Assembly: GCF_002100115.1 (NCBI RefSeq)
Contig: NZ_ANBM01000006.1
Location: forward strand, 124,001-188,000
Direction: 5' to 3'
DNA length: 64,000 nucleotides
DNA from: Anaerovibrio sp. JC8
GTDB lineage: Bacteria > Bacillota > Negativicutes > Selenomonadales > Selenomonadaceae
In this document: in pieces, positions 9,625 through 18,222 of the stretch
How the letters are laid out: each line of letters begins with the position of its first letter
Numbering within the stretch: position 1 is the first letter of the stretch
The notes under the pieces: generated by a model
The model's database searches: none
Told to the model about the DNA's origin: nothing
What the model saw: only the letters and a program-made list of their open reading frames with translations
Program-made: the position numbers and the translations under genes

Positions 9625-9700
9625 AAAAAACCAGCCGATACATTACCCTTTAGTGACTACAACTCCCGTCCCTGTAGTCACCTGGCATGTATCAGCCGGC
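9625..9700 (-). promoter_or_regulatory. Structured leader hairpin with T tract before the HlyD/ABC-2 operon
   Basis: On the minus strand an outer stem of 14 pairs (GCCGGCTGATACAT with ATGTATCGGCTGGT, including G-U pairs) encloses an inner 9-bp perfect stem GTGACTACA/TGTAGTCAC, an asymmetric internal loop and an 11-nt apical loop. Six Ts follow directly, then the ribosome site about 15 nt on. This has the form of an intrinsic terminator in a 5' leader, so attenuation or a small-ligand RNA switch is possible. The inner palindrome could instead be a repressor operator. It matches no RNA class I know. Confidence 0.6.
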
Positions 9701-9817
9701 GATATTTCCCATAAATGGGCGACGCACTCAAGTGCAATATTTATTTAAGTCTTGGTTATCTTACGATAAAAATCTGAAATAGTCAAGCCCAAATAGTTCA
9801 AAAAATTTACTGAAAAA

Positions 9818-10204
9818 TTAGATATACTTTTCTACCAGTTCAATAACTTCCTTAATAAGGGCATCACAATGTGCCTTTTTCTCAATGCCCTTCTCCTTGC
9901 TGATGCGGAGCAGGTCCCCACAGTCCAGGGCACCATCATGATTGGCTTTTATGGCCTCATGATATTCATGAAGAATCTTCACATCGTTTACCCCGTGCAT
10001 GCCCAATACCATAAGACCGGCTGTAACAGCACCGCACACGGACGCCCGCTTCATGCCGCCGCCAAAATTAAAGCCCAAATCAAAGGCCTGCTCCTTGGTC
10101 AGCCCCATTTCCTCCGCAAAGGGAATCAGCACCGACTGGGCACAGTTATAATGCAGGCTGGTATCATCCCGCAACGTCTGGGCATGTTCTGTGTACTTAC
10201 TCAT
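9818..10204 (-). CDS. C_GCAxxG_C_C family small redox-type protein
   Basis: 128-aa soluble protein of the family named for its cysteine pattern (PF09719). The visible cysteines are in HYNCAQSV near residue 21, in RASVCGAVTAG near 56 (the CGAxxAG core), in DCGDLLR near 95 and near 112 (KAHCDAL). Members are thought to bind metal or take part in redox reactions, but no reaction is established. The ATG at 10204 lies 8 nt after GGAG and is preferred to an upstream TTG. It is monocistronic. Confidence 0.85.
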   Translation of the reverse strand: MSKYTEHAQTLRDDTSLHYNCAQSVLIPFAEEMGLTKEQAFDLGFNFGGGMKRASVCGAVTAGLMVLGMHGVNDVKILHEYHEAIKANHDGALDCGDLLRISKEKGIEKKAHCDALIKEVIELVEKYI

Positions 10205-10282
10205 TTGCAACACTCCATTTATATAATACTTGTCTTTCAGTATAGCATATCGGGCTATTTTATGGCACTAAGCAGGCTAAAT

Positions 10283-11281
10283 TTAGTCATCCAGGAAGCT
10301 ATTAATCATTTTCAGGGCAGAGCCTGCTTTTGAAGCTGATTGTGAATCTGGATTTGCATTTGTAGATGATGTATTCTCAATTGCTTTCTGTTCACCCAAA
10401 TCATTGATAGGTGCAACAAGAATCTTACCTGTACCGCGATATACATTAACTATCCCTTCACCGGTTCCAAGACTGCTGATGAGGGACTTATTAACCTTTT
10501 CCACAGTAAACTGCAGATTACCGGACCAGGCAACAGCGTATGGGCCGTCAATTCTGGCAACACTGTTATCCAGCGTAATTTCCATCAATTCGTCATATGG
10601 TACGGAGGACTCCAATACAGCTACTCCGTCACCAACCAATTTGGTATTGAACAAGCCCTCTCCGCCTAAAATTGCCGAAGACAAATTGGCTCTTGACTGC
10701 ATATCCACCTTTATGTCACCGGAGCTGGCAAGGTACATACCGTCCTCCACGACGATGCCACCGTCCCAATCCTTAGGATTTACCAAAAGAATATGCTTAT
10801 AGGTTGGTTCAAGAATCAAGGTACCGCTGCCAGAATACAGTGGTTTTACGGCTGATTCGTTATTTACAACGCTCTTGACCATTTTCCCCAAAAAGTCTCC
10901 AGCGTCCTTTACATCTGATTTTACAGCAATATCGCCTAGCATCATCTGCATGGCACCAGCTTGCAGCCTATATGAGTCATTCTTCAGGTCAATCCATACC
11001 TGGCGCTTGCGAATGTTCATTTCAGATGCATAATACGCAATCATGGCCGAAAGCGGATTTGTCGATAAATCTCTCTTGTATTCATATACTTTTACGGCAC
11101 CTAACTCAGACACACAGCACCTGTTGCTGCCTTCCTCCTGCTTGATGGAAAAGCCACCATTGCCCATAGGTGCACTATTTACCGGCCCGGCACCTGCTGG
11201 TGCTGAACCAAGCTGCGTGCCACAGCTGGTGCAAAATCTGGATCCATCCGGCAATTGTTGTCCACAATTAGTACAAAACAT
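10283..11281 (-). CDS. Zinc-ribbon plus AIM24-like beta-structured protein
   Basis: 332-aa cytoplasmic protein. The N-terminus is a zinc ribbon with two CxxC pairs (FCTNCGQQ at 2-5 and FCTSCGTQ near 17-20), followed by a Gly/Ala/Pro linker. From about residue 120 the beta-rich repeats resemble the AIM24/TRAP-like family (GSGTLILEPTYKHILLV, GEGLFNTKLVGDGVAVLES, GTGEGIVNVYRGTGKILVAP). Family members are of unknown or scaffold-like function. The ATG at 11281 is chosen because a GGGGGAAGAGT site precedes it; codons further upstream have no ribosome site. A terminator lies well upstream. Confidence 0.75.
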   Translation of the reverse strand: MFCTNCGQQLPDGSRFCTSCGTQLGSAPAGAGPVNSAPMGNGGFSIKQEEGSNRCCVSELGAVKVYEYKRDLSTNPLSAMIAYYASEMNIRKRQVWIDLKNDSYRLQAGAMQMMLGDIAVKSDVKDAGDFLGKMVKSVVNNESAVKPLYSGSGTLILEPTYKHILLVNPKDWDGGIVVEDGMYLASSGDIKVDMQSRANLSSAILGGEGLFNTKLVGDGVAVLESSVPYDELMEITLDNSVARIDGPYAVAWSGNLQFTVEKVNKSLISSLGTGEGIVNVYRGTGKILVAPINDLGEQKAIENTSSTNANPDSQSASKAGSALKMINSFLDD

Positions 11282-11462
11282 ACTCTTCCCCCCATAAATA
11301 AAATCACATAAATAATTATTTACCCATGACCATCTTAGCACATAGCGTTCATAGAATCTAGAGCGATATCTCTCTTGTAATTGCCAAACACAAATTGATT
11401 CTCCCCTCAATAGCAGCTCATGATCTTATCATCTTTATGATAGAATTGAAATACTATACCAA

Positions 11463-11508
11463 TACAAAAAGACCCCAGCTGCTCTAAAAACAGCTGAGGC
11501 CTTATTGT
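11463..11508 (-). terminator. R5-type terminator (CAGCTG stem)
   Basis: Hairpin with arms CCCAGCTG and CAGCTGAGG, T-rich on both sides. Nearly the same sequence recurs at 30467-30512. It lies between the HigA-like gene and the AIM24-like gene. Which gene it serves is unclear because both neighbours are leftward. Confidence 0.65.
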
Positions 11509-11567
11509 ATATTAACTAACTTTTTCATCACTTTAGGGTTATTCTCTGCATATATTAAGCTTTTCCT

Positions 11568-11921
11568 TTATCTTTCTATTGGTACCACCCTAAGGGTTTT
11601 GCCTAACGGAGCCAATACCTTTAACACTGTAGCTAGTGTGGAATTTGCACTCCCCCGTTCCATACGGGCAATGACTGGTTGCTTTACACCACTTAATTCC
11701 TCTAGCTGTTTCTGGGTAATTCCCTTCTCATTACGGGCAGCTATCAACTCTGAGATGAGTGCAACCCGCAAATCACTTTCAGATATTTCTTCTGATGTAA
11801 AATATTTTTTCTCCAGAGCATCCCACTCATCAATATTATTCTCATCAGTAACATGTCGTTTCCCGTAATCAACCAGCTTACTTTTCGCATCATTCACTGC
11901 TTCTTTATACTGCTTATTCAT
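11568..11921 (-). CDS. XRE-family antitoxin (HigA-like)
   Basis: 117-aa DNA-binding protein. A helix-turn-helix covers about residues 60-110 (LIAARNEKGITQKQLEELSG, then VKQPVIARMERG), as in Cro/XRE regulators. It follows a RelE/HigB-like toxin gene and overlaps it by 8 nt, the toxin-first order typical of higBA. The ATG at 11921 is chosen because GGGAGG lies 9-10 nt upstream; an earlier ATG at 11942 has no such site. It probably neutralises the toxin and represses the operon. Confidence 0.88.
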   Translation of the reverse strand: MNKQYKEAVNDAKSKLVDYGKRHVTDENNIDEWDALEKKYFTSEEISESDLRVALISELIAARNEKGITQKQLEELSGVKQPVIARMERGSANSTLATVLKVLAPLGKTLRVVPIER

Positions 11922-12285
11922 CCCGACCAATCCTCCCGACATAGTTTTTCAACATACTTTTTGCTTTGTCTATTTCTCGTTTTGGGGTCTTCTGCGACTT
12001 CTTAACAAAATGGTTCAGGATTAGAAAAGTTTGCCCCGTCCACAAGGCAAACATAAATCTATCATCCAATGGGCGCAACTCCCATATATCACCGTCAATA
12101 TGCTTCACAAAGGGTTTTCCTGCTCTAGTTCCATTAGCACGCAATACTTTCATGTAATCATTTATCTTATTTGCCTTTATACGATTATTTTTATCTTGCT
12201 TAGAGATAATAGAGCGAATATACTCTCTTGTTTCTGATATACCGTTCTCATCTTCATAAAAACGTATGTTATACAATATGTACAT
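11914..12285 (-). CDS. RelE/HigB-type toxin (Gp49-like)
   Basis: 123-aa basic protein of the phage-derived Gp49-like/HigB group. It shows the core pattern WELRPLDDRFMFALW near residues 68-82 and LILNHFVKKSQKTPKREIDKA near 87-107, typical of ribosome-dependent mRNA interferases. It is the first gene of a two-gene operon with an XRE antitoxin. The start is uncertain: the ATG at 12285 lies almost on top of AAGAAGGG, and a TTG nine bases later has better spacing. Function is inferred from the family. Confidence 0.85.
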   Translation of the reverse strand: MYILYNIRFYEDENGISETREYIRSIISKQDKNNRIKANKINDYMKVLRANGTRAGKPFVKHIDGDIWELRPLDDRFMFALWTGQTFLILNHFVKKSQKTPKREIDKAKSMLKNYVGRIGRDE

Positions 12286-12618
12286 TCCCTTCTTGCAAGA
12301 ATTATAACTTAAAAGTTATTAAGCGTCAATATTCCATCTTCCACTTGTTTACATTATTCTAAATTTATTAATATTATATCATATATTATTTAATAATTAT
12401 ATGTATTATTAATAATAGTATTAATATTTTTGACGTTATTTTGTAACTTCAATATACGCAGAAGAAGGGATATCAATAGCAGTAGACATAGGAATTTGTC
12501 AATACTATTTTGGGCAAAACCTTCACAATATCTTTACATTCTCTGCAAGGGTTCTGCATATTTGGTCGCTATACTGTAAGCAGATAAGAAAAATCAACCC
12601 TTGAGGAGGAATTTGTGT
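12286..12618. other. AT-rich divergent intergenic region
   Basis: About 330 bases between the toxin-antitoxin pair (leftward) and the membrane protein/two-component operon (rightward). It is very AT-rich from 12340 to 12440. A TATACT hexamer near 12569 could be the rightward -10. A short direct repeat TTCTCTGCA/TTCTGCA near 12537-12557 could bind the downstream OmpR-type regulator, which is speculation. No gene is seen. Confidence 0.4.
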
Positions 12619-13152
12619 ATGACAAACTATATGGAACTTTTGATGACGAATCAGCCCTGGAATCTCATCGCCTTTATGGTGCTGCCGGTGGCAATGGCCG
12701 AACTCATCACCATGGCGGAATTTTTTATTCTGTCCGATGCCCAGGAACATAAGAGCTGGAAAAAACTGAGCCACTATCTGGGCATGATTTTAGGCGTTTA
12801 TTTTACCGGGGTGTTCCTGTACCTGGCCACAGCCGTGGTACCGCAGATTGAATTCCGTGGCTGGATTGACCTGCTGGCTGTAGGCTTTTATATGCTGGGC
12901 GTCATCCCCTTAGGTGCCATTGCCCTGCAGGAAATGGGCATCATCAGCGGAGCTTTTGATGAAAATAGAAAGATGCACCGCCATATCGTGCTGCTGGTCA
13001 CGTTCCTGATTGTCAGTCATGTGGCTATGGTCTTCGGCATGGCTGACCCTACATTAGGTGGTTGGCAGTCCGCCCCGCAATATGATATGATGGATAGCAA
13101 TATGAGCGTTATGCATCACACGGATGATGCCGCCCATGGAATGAAACACTAA
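12619..13152 (+). CDS. Four- to five-helix membrane protein, DUF6803-like
   Basis: 177-aa inner-membrane protein with hydrophobic segments near residues 15-35, 50-70, 80-105 and 125-145. The C-terminus is rich in His and Met (MDSNMSVMHHTDDAAHGMKH), suggesting possible metal binding. It resembles proteins annotated as DUF6803 permeases, with moderate certainty. It is the first gene of an operon with a response regulator and a histidine kinase, so it may be a target or accessory of that system. The ATG at 12619 follows GAGGAGG; the upstream TTG is not used. Confidence 0.75.
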   Translation: MTNYMELLMTNQPWNLIAFMVLPVAMAELITMAEFFILSDAQEHKSWKKLSHYLGMILGVYFTGVFLYLATAVVPQIEFRGWIDLLAVGFYMLGVIPLGAIALQEMGIISGAFDENRKMHRHIVLLVTFLIVSHVAMVFGMADPTLGGWQSAPQYDMMDSNMSVMHHTDDAAHGMKH

Positions 13153-13218
13153 TACGGCAAGGAAGATGGACTCTTACGGAAATTGAGTCCGTCTTTTGCA
13201 TATACGAGGAAAAGCAGA

Positions 13219-13919
13219 ATGCAGAAAAAATATTGCTGGTGGATGATGATGTGAAACTGCTGGATGTTCTGGAGCCATTTCTCCGCAACGAAGGTTTTGC
13301 AACCATGCGGGCCCCAGACGGGCTGGAAGCCCTGACGCTGCTGATGAAGCAGCCAGACCTCATCGTCCTTGACATCATGATGCCGCACCTGGATGGCAAG
13401 GAAGTCTGCCGCCGCATCCGGCAGATCAGCCAGGTTCCCATCATCATGCTGACCGCACTGGATGAGGAAGCAGACAAATTGGAAAGCCTGGATTTAGGCG
13501 CAGACGATTATATAGCCAAGCCCTTCAGCATGCGGGAACTGGTGGCCAGGATACGGGCCGTCCTGCGGCGGGCCTCAGGCCCCCTTGCCGATACGCCGCC
13601 TCAGACACGTAAAATTACCGCAGGCGGCCTTGTCCTGGACAGCTTGCGGCACACGGTGCAGCTGGATGGGAAAATGCTGGAGCTTACCCCTACTGAATTT
13701 ACCCTGCTGGAAGTATTGATGCGTCATCCGGGGCAGGTGCTGAACCGCCTGCAGCTGATGGAGCAGAGCCATGGTTTTGCCTTTGATGGTTATGAACGGA
13801 CCATTGATGCCCATATCCGCAACCTGCGCCGCAAGATTGAGCAGGGTACCCGCAAGCCCACCTATATTTTGACCGTGTATGGCGTGGGCTACCGCTTTGG
13901 AGGTGATGCTAGTGAATAA
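13219..13919 (+). CDS. OmpR-family response regulator, apparent 1-nt frameshift at N-terminus
   Basis: Two-domain regulator. The receiver domain has the acidic pair in VDDD, the phospho-acceptor aspartate in LIVLDIMMPHL and the lysine in AKPFS. A winged-helix DNA-binding domain of the OmpR type ends ILTVYGVGYRFGG. The expected start MQKKILLVDDD is present at ATG 13219 (GAGGA upstream), but the run has six As where seven are needed, so the start and the rest are in different frames. From 13233 (TTG) the frame is open to the stop, but without a ribosome site. It could be a sequencing error, a real mutation, or rescued by slippage. The histidine kinase gene overlaps its end. Confidence 0.85.
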
Positions 13920-15000
13920 ATGGCAAAGCATCCGCCTGAAACTGGCCGGAGGGACCTTTCTCCTGCTGGCCATCACCGTATGCAGCCTGATTGTGCTGAT
14001 GAACGGACAGATGGAACGTGCCTTCCACGGTTTCCTGCAGCTGCATTTTTCCGCAACGGCAGCACAGGATACAGCAGAAGTGATGTTCCTGCAATCTGTC
14101 CATCAATCCCTTTGGTGGGTGGGGCTGTTTTTCATCGTTCTGGGTCTGGCGGCCAGCTATCTCCTGGCCACCAGCATTACCAAGCCCTTGCGCCGCCTCA
14201 CCGAAGCGGCCAAGGAAATCGGCCGGGGAAATTTCAACCAGCAGCTGCCTGCTTCAGCCCATGATGAAGTGGGTCAGCTGACCCAGGTCTTCAATCAGAT
14301 GGCCGAAGACCTGTCACGCAATGAAAAATCAAGACGTGAGTTTTTCGCCGGCATCGCCCACGAACTGCGAACCCCCCTGGCTATCCTGCAGGGAAATCTG
14401 GAGAACATCAGCAGCGGCATCACTCCCCCGGAACCAGAAATCATCTTCTCCATGCAGGAGGAGGTCATGCGCCTGAGCCGTTTGGTGACGGACCTGCGTG
14501 ACCTGTCCCTGGCCGAAATCCGGGAACTGAAGTTGCACCGGGAGCCCACCGATTTAGGCCAGTTAGTCCTGCAGCTTGGTCAGTTCATGCAGCCGTTATT
14601 TGACGAAGCCGGTCAAAAACTGCTGCTGAATGTGGCAGACAATCTGCCCCCCGTATCCGTAGACCAGGACCGCATGCGCCAGGTCATTGGCAACTTATTG
14701 GCCAATGCCAGCCGTTACAGCGGCCCCGGAAGCACAGTACAGCTCTTTGCCCGCCAGGAAGGCGATTCCCTGTGCATTGAGATACAGGATAACGGGCCTG
14801 GGATACCGGAGGAAGACATGCCCCATATCTTTGAGCAATTCTATCGCGGAGAAAAATCCCGCAGCAGGAAAAATGGCGGCTCGGGAATTGGTCTGGCCTT
14901 AGCCCGCCGCTATGTGGAAATCCATGGCGGTACCATAAAGGCCGAAAACCTGCCGACAGGCGGGGTACGTTTCGTAATCCGAATCAAAAATATTGACTAA
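13912..15000 (+). CDS. Sensor histidine kinase (HAMP-HisKA-HATPase)
   Basis: 362-aa inner-membrane kinase. Two membrane helices (about 10-30 and 60-82) flank a short periplasmic loop. A HAMP domain follows, then the dimerisation domain with the phospho-accepting histidine in GIAHELRTPLA, and the ATPase domain with NLLANASRY (N box), DNGPGI (G1), a phenylalanine box and GGSGIGLALARR (G2). The GTG at 13912 lies 8 nt after GGAGG, within the last codons of the response regulator gene, so the two are coupled. It phosphorylates the adjacent OmpR-type regulator. The short sensor loop suggests a membrane or small-ion signal. Confidence 0.92.
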   Translation: MNKWQSIRLKLAGGTFLLLAITVCSLIVLMNGQMERAFHGFLQLHFSATAAQDTAEVMFLQSVHQSLWWVGLFFIVLGLAASYLLATSITKPLRRLTEAAKEIGRGNFNQQLPASAHDEVGQLTQVFNQMAEDLSRNEKSRREFFAGIAHELRTPLAILQGNLENISSGITPPEPEIIFSMQEEVMRLSRLVTDLRDLSLAEIRELKLHREPTDLGQLVLQLGQFMQPLFDEAGQKLLLNVADNLPPVSVDQDRMRQVIGNLLANASRYSGPGSTVQLFARQEGDSLCIEIQDNGPGIPEEDMPHIFEQFYRGEKSRSRKNGGSGIGLALARRYVEIHGGTIKAENLPTGGVRFVIRIKNID

Positions 15001-15049
15001 TACCGCAATGGCCATATCTATGAATTAGGACAGGAAGGACAATATCATT

Positions 15050-15102
15050 CTCCATTCACATGACCTGTTTTTCGGATAAAAATGCCAAAACTAAAACAGA
15101 CC
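15050..15102 (+). repeat. R1 repeat, truncated copy A
   Basis: First 53 bases of the R1 element (CATGACC..TTTTCGGATAAAAAT..ACTAAAACAGACC). It breaks off inside the first arm of the R1 hairpin, exactly where the R2 repeat begins; the two share ACAGACC. Confidence 0.75.
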
Positions 15103-15337
15103 TTCTTGATACAATTATAACGATTACCAACCAAACCGATTTAACAATGAACCCATTACAATATTCAACTATCGTTACAGTGGTATGCACCTTTTTATTC
15201 TTCTTTTCCATACCCCTACAATCTAGTTTCGATAATCTTCCCTTATGAAAACTCAAAGTGCCTGATATCCCAGACTACAGGGATATCAGGCACTATTTAT
15301 TTCGTTATATTGTATCAATTTATCCGTGATGGGGTTT
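15096..15337 (+). repeat. R2 direct repeat, left copy
   Basis: 242-bp segment repeated at 25911-26152 in the same orientation and with the same length. The first 110 bases are almost unchanged. It ends with a hairpin whose arms GTGCCTGATATCCC and GGGATATCAGGCAC are perfect here, followed by TATTTATTT. An open frame inside encodes a short hydrophobic peptide (MNPLQYSTIVTVVCTFLF..) in both copies but has no ribosome site. The two copies flank about 10.6 kb of accessory DNA. Confidence 0.85.
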
Positions 15338-15350
15338 GCTAGAATTTATC

Positions 15351-15407
15351 ATCGATACAATTTAATCATTACACCCGTAACCCACTTAACCATAAACACC
15401 GTGTGCA
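15351..15407. repeat. R3 repeat, copy 1
   Basis: 57-bp segment (ATCGATACAATTTAAT..ACACCCGTAACCCACTTAACC) recurring at 30392-30448 with a few changes. It overlaps the 3' end of the small leftward gene at 15369-15554. In both copies the leftward frame reads ..C(L/F)WLSGLRV-stop, so the repeat may be a conserved gene tail. Confidence 0.7.
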
Positions 15408-15554
15408 AGTGCCATAAATCCGCTTAAATACTGGCTTTGAAATAAACTCGGTAAAGTCCTCAATGTAAACGGAATAGCAGATTTCTTTCTCAATTTCATC
15501 CAGCGTGAGGAAAAACCTACCAGCCTCGCCATATTCATATTTTACACAATACAT
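15369..15554 (-). CDS. Small unrecognised protein, 61 aa
   Basis: 61-aa reading frame with a strong AGGAGG site 5 nt before its ATG. It is rich in charged and aromatic residues (GRFFLTLDEIEKEICYSVYIEDF), has no membrane segment, and carries a CxxC pair near the end (GTCTRC). I do not recognise the family. The last codons lie in repeat R3, also present at 30392, so this may be a shortened or recombined version of a longer gene. It is followed by the R2 hairpin. Confidence 0.5.
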   Translation of the reverse strand: MYCVKYEYGEAGRFFLTLDEIEKEICYSVYIEDFTEFISKPVFKRIYGTCTRCLWLSGLRV

Positions 15555-15613
15555 AATGCCCTCCTAACTGATACCACCTTACCCAGAAAAATTGCAATGG
15601 ATAACCGTTTAAA

Positions 15614-17038
15614 TCAGTAATCGATGAGATAAAAATTTCTTGAATGTTTTATGTCGTGAATTGCTTTTTTCAGTATTTGTCCTATACGTCCTCTGCCCAC
15701 ACCGAAAGATTGCCCAACTTCCTCTAAAGTACGTTCTCTATAATCCTCCAAGCCAAATTTAAGTGCCAATACTCTTTTTTGTCTTTCGTTTAACGTATCA
15801 ATAGCCTTCATAAGTGTATCTTTATAAATTTTAAATACCGCTTCATCTTCGATTAATTCTATTTTTTTACTATCATCGCCACTTAATGATACTATTTCGT
15901 ACACACCAATATCATTTTTTTCCATAAAATACTCTAGTGACTCAATATGAGTTAGAAAATAATACTCAGAAAAATATTGTTCAGCCGTTGATATCTTACA
16001 ATCATCATACCATTTAACAAATTCTTCAATTTCTTGAGACTTTGTTAAACATCCCTTTATCAATTCAATTTCAGGTAATACGTTATACATATACTTATAT
16101 ACTGACCTAAGATATTGTTGGGTTCTGTCATTCTTTACTAAACCAATATTTGTAGACCACAGTGATTCTCCAATTTTCTTCTTTATTGTATTTGCAAGCA
16201 TATGATTTATGTGTGGTATTTCACCATCACCCCGATATACCTTGCCGGTTACTAATACATCAAAATCAAACTCTTTTTTATACTTGGTAAACTGATATGT
16301 GTAATCACTATAAAGTGACCAAAATGCTAACTCCGCACTTTTCTCTTCATAGTTTGTGATCAATTCTATTATTTCTAGCATTATAGATTGATATAAATCA
16401 TTTTCGCCTGCCAATGCTCTGTTATTAAAATACTCGTAGTAACAAGAAACAGCTCTTTTTACTACATCTGATATTTTTTCGCATATAGCAGATAATGCAT
16501 CCGTATCACCGTTTCTATATAACCTAAAAAGTTCCTTATATGAATATAACGATTTTAAAGATGAGTTATACCCTACTATTTTAAATTGTAATTTTTCTAA
16601 ATAATCAAGGTATAGTTCTTCTACACCCATTCTAGGATAAATCCCAATTAATCTTCTGTATATACTATCCACTGTCTCAATATGAACGGTTCCGTAATGT
16701 ACATCATTCCATACATTATTCATAAAAACCTGTTTATAAAAGTTCTTTTCTATGTATAAATCGTGGAACCCCAACAATGCATAATCTATAAGCACTTCAA
16801 TATCGTTATCTTTGCAGAATTCACATATCATGTAGCTTATCCAACGAGTATCTGGTAAATCACTTAACTTAGTGATCCGCTGAATTTCTTTATAAGATAT
16901 TTTATCATCGTCAATCCTTGCAGATTTTATTTTGTAATAACAATAATCATCTAGGTAGCCGTATATATTTTCAGCTTCCTGGGTCGAACGATATTCATTT
17001 ATGAAACTAGCATAATCTTTATAGCTGACAGATTCCAT
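15614..17038 (-). CDS. Unrecognised protein with C-terminal sigma-70 region 4-like helix-turn-helix
   Basis: 474-aa protein. The last 60 residues match sigma-70 region 4: LNERQKRVLALKFGLEDY, then TLEEVGQSFGVGRGRIGQIL and KAIHDIKHSR. The first 400 residues are helical and charged, with no recognised domain and no region 2 signature. It is therefore more likely a DNA-binding regulator, or a protein built on a sigma-4 module, than a complete sigma factor. GAGGACG precedes the ATG. It starts 56 nt past the stop of a lipoprotein gene in the same direction. Its lower GC content than the core genes suggests acquisition. Confidence 0.6.
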   Translation of the reverse strand: MESVSYKDYASFINEYRSTQEAENIYGYLDDYCYYKIKSARIDDDKISYKEIQRITKLSDLPDTRWISYMICEFCKDNDIEVLIDYALLGFHDLYIEKNFYKQVFMNNVWNDVHYGTVHIETVDSIYRRLIGIYPRMGVEELYLDYLEKLQFKIVGYNSSLKSLYSYKELFRLYRNGDTDALSAICEKISDVVKRAVSCYYEYFNNRALAGENDLYQSIMLEIIELITNYEEKSAELAFWSLYSDYTYQFTKYKKEFDFDVLVTGKVYRGDGEIPHINHMLANTIKKKIGESLWSTNIGLVKNDRTQQYLRSVYKYMYNVLPEIELIKGCLTKSQEIEEFVKWYDDCKISTAEQYFSEYYFLTHIESLEYFMEKNDIGVYEIVSLSGDDSKKIELIEDEAVFKIYKDTLMKAIDTLNERQKRVLALKFGLEDYRERTLEEVGQSFGVGRGRIGQILKKAIHDIKHSRNFYLIDY

Positions 17039-17094
17039 TTTAACTCGTCCTCAATGTATTTTTTATATTCCATATTCTCCCTTTTAATGGCATT

Positions 17095-17826
17095 TTATCT
17101 CCACCGTCTGGTTCCGCCTCCAGATTGGCGATGATGTTCCCTGTCCTCACGTTTTTCTGAACGATAGCTGTCATCGTCATAATCTTCGCTGTAATTGCCG
17201 GCTGTATAAAATTCTTCGTCATAATAAGGATCATCGTCACCCTGTTTTGCCACCCGCTCAGAATATGTCCTGTCATATTCTGCCTGAAGTTGCTTATGCC
17301 GTTCTTTTAGTGCGGCTGCTTTAGGTTTTACAACATTTTCATCGATATCAATAATTTGATTGCGAATCAGCAAAACCTTTTCTTTTAAATCTCCATCATA
17401 TTTTTCCGGGATTAACTCAGCATAATACCTCAGCATGCTGTTCTTTATTGTAAGCCCTTTTTCTATAGTTCCCCATTCACTAATGATTTCCAGACAATTG
17501 GCAGTATAATACAATTCCTCAGCATTTGGACATTTACTTTTTACTTCGCTGGCACAGTCCTCCCGTTCACTAAAGTGTCTGTGGTCAGCTGTACCAACAA
17601 AAAAACATAAAGACGCTTTCTTGGACTTCTCCTTGTCAGGATTTGAAAAATCCATCTCCTGAAATATCGCCATTCCTTCCTGATAACTCTCCTCGGCACT
17701 TTTTATGAAGTATTCTCGTTCCTGCTGTTGCCTTGCTTCTATATCGGACTTGGTTTCGCAACCACCTACGAATAATAGAAGCAGCACCAAACAGATCACA
17801 AAAGATATTGTTTTTATAGTTTTCAT
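17095..17826 (-). CDS. Unrecognised lipoprotein, 243 aa
   Basis: The protein has a lipoprotein signal peptide (MKTIKTISFVICLVLLLLFV then GGC near residue 26). The mature part is helical and rich in Glu, Lys and Tyr, with scattered cysteines (near residues 75, 93, 101 and 112) that could form disulfides. The last 60 residues are strongly charged and of low complexity (DDDPYYDEEFY, then SEKREDREHHRQSGGGTRRWR), probably disordered. No family is recognised. It lies upstream of the sigma-4-like gene in the same direction and could be co-transcribed. The ribosome site is weak (AGGGT). Confidence 0.6.
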   Translation of the reverse strand: MKTIKTISFVICLVLLLLFVGGCETKSDIEARQQQEREYFIKSAEESYQEGMAIFQEMDFSNPDKEKSKKASLCFFVGTADHRHFSEREDCASEVKSKCPNAEELYYTANCLEIISEWGTIEKGLTIKNSMLRYYAELIPEKYDGDLKEKVLLIRNQIIDIDENVVKPKAAALKERHKQLQAEYDRTYSERVAKQGDDDPYYDEEFYTAGNYSEDYDDDSYRSEKREDREHHRQSGGGTRRWR

Positions 17827-17991
17827 ACCCTAATACTCGCACCACTTTTCATAATCATCTCGTACTATTGTATATTCATGGTGGGGCTATCATGGCTGAT
17901 ATTATTGGATAAAATGCCCTTATTTCTATAAGGTTGTACCGTTCACCATTACTTGATACATAGACCATGTGCAATCTCTAGTTTTTCAGAA

Positions 17992-18222
17992 TTAAGTTTC
18001 ACGCTGTATTTTTCTCCAAGCAAAATAAATTATACTTCCGTATGTCACGGTTAATCCTACCCATGCCATAAATGTTTTAGTATCTCCATTTATTAACGCG
18101 AGAAAAGAAGCGAATGTAAATATAGCATACACTATTACACTTGAAGTAAGAGCTACTTCGGGGCCAAACATAAAATTTATAATTATAAAAGCGAACGCTG
18201 AGAAAATAAATAGTCCTACCAT
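17992..18222 (-). CDS. Small membrane protein, 76 aa
   Basis: Short protein with three hydrophobic stretches (MVGLFIFSAFAFIIINFMFG, then VALTSSVIVYAIFTFASFLAL and a segment near AWVGLTVTYGSIIYF) and a basic C-terminus. The ATG at 18222 lies 8 nt after GGAGG; a longer frame reaching 18321 has no ribosome site. No family is recognised. It stands alone between two unrecognised genes in the accessory region. Confidence 0.5.
   Translation of the reverse strand: MVGLFIFSAFAFIIINFMFGPEVALTSSVIVYAIFTFASFLALINGDTKTFMAWVGLTVTYGSIIYFAWRKIQRET

Noticed and set aside
17040-17276. Leftward 78-codon frame overlapping the lipoprotein gene's end
   Set aside because: It is an alternative frame of the charged tail of the lipoprotein, with no ribosome site.
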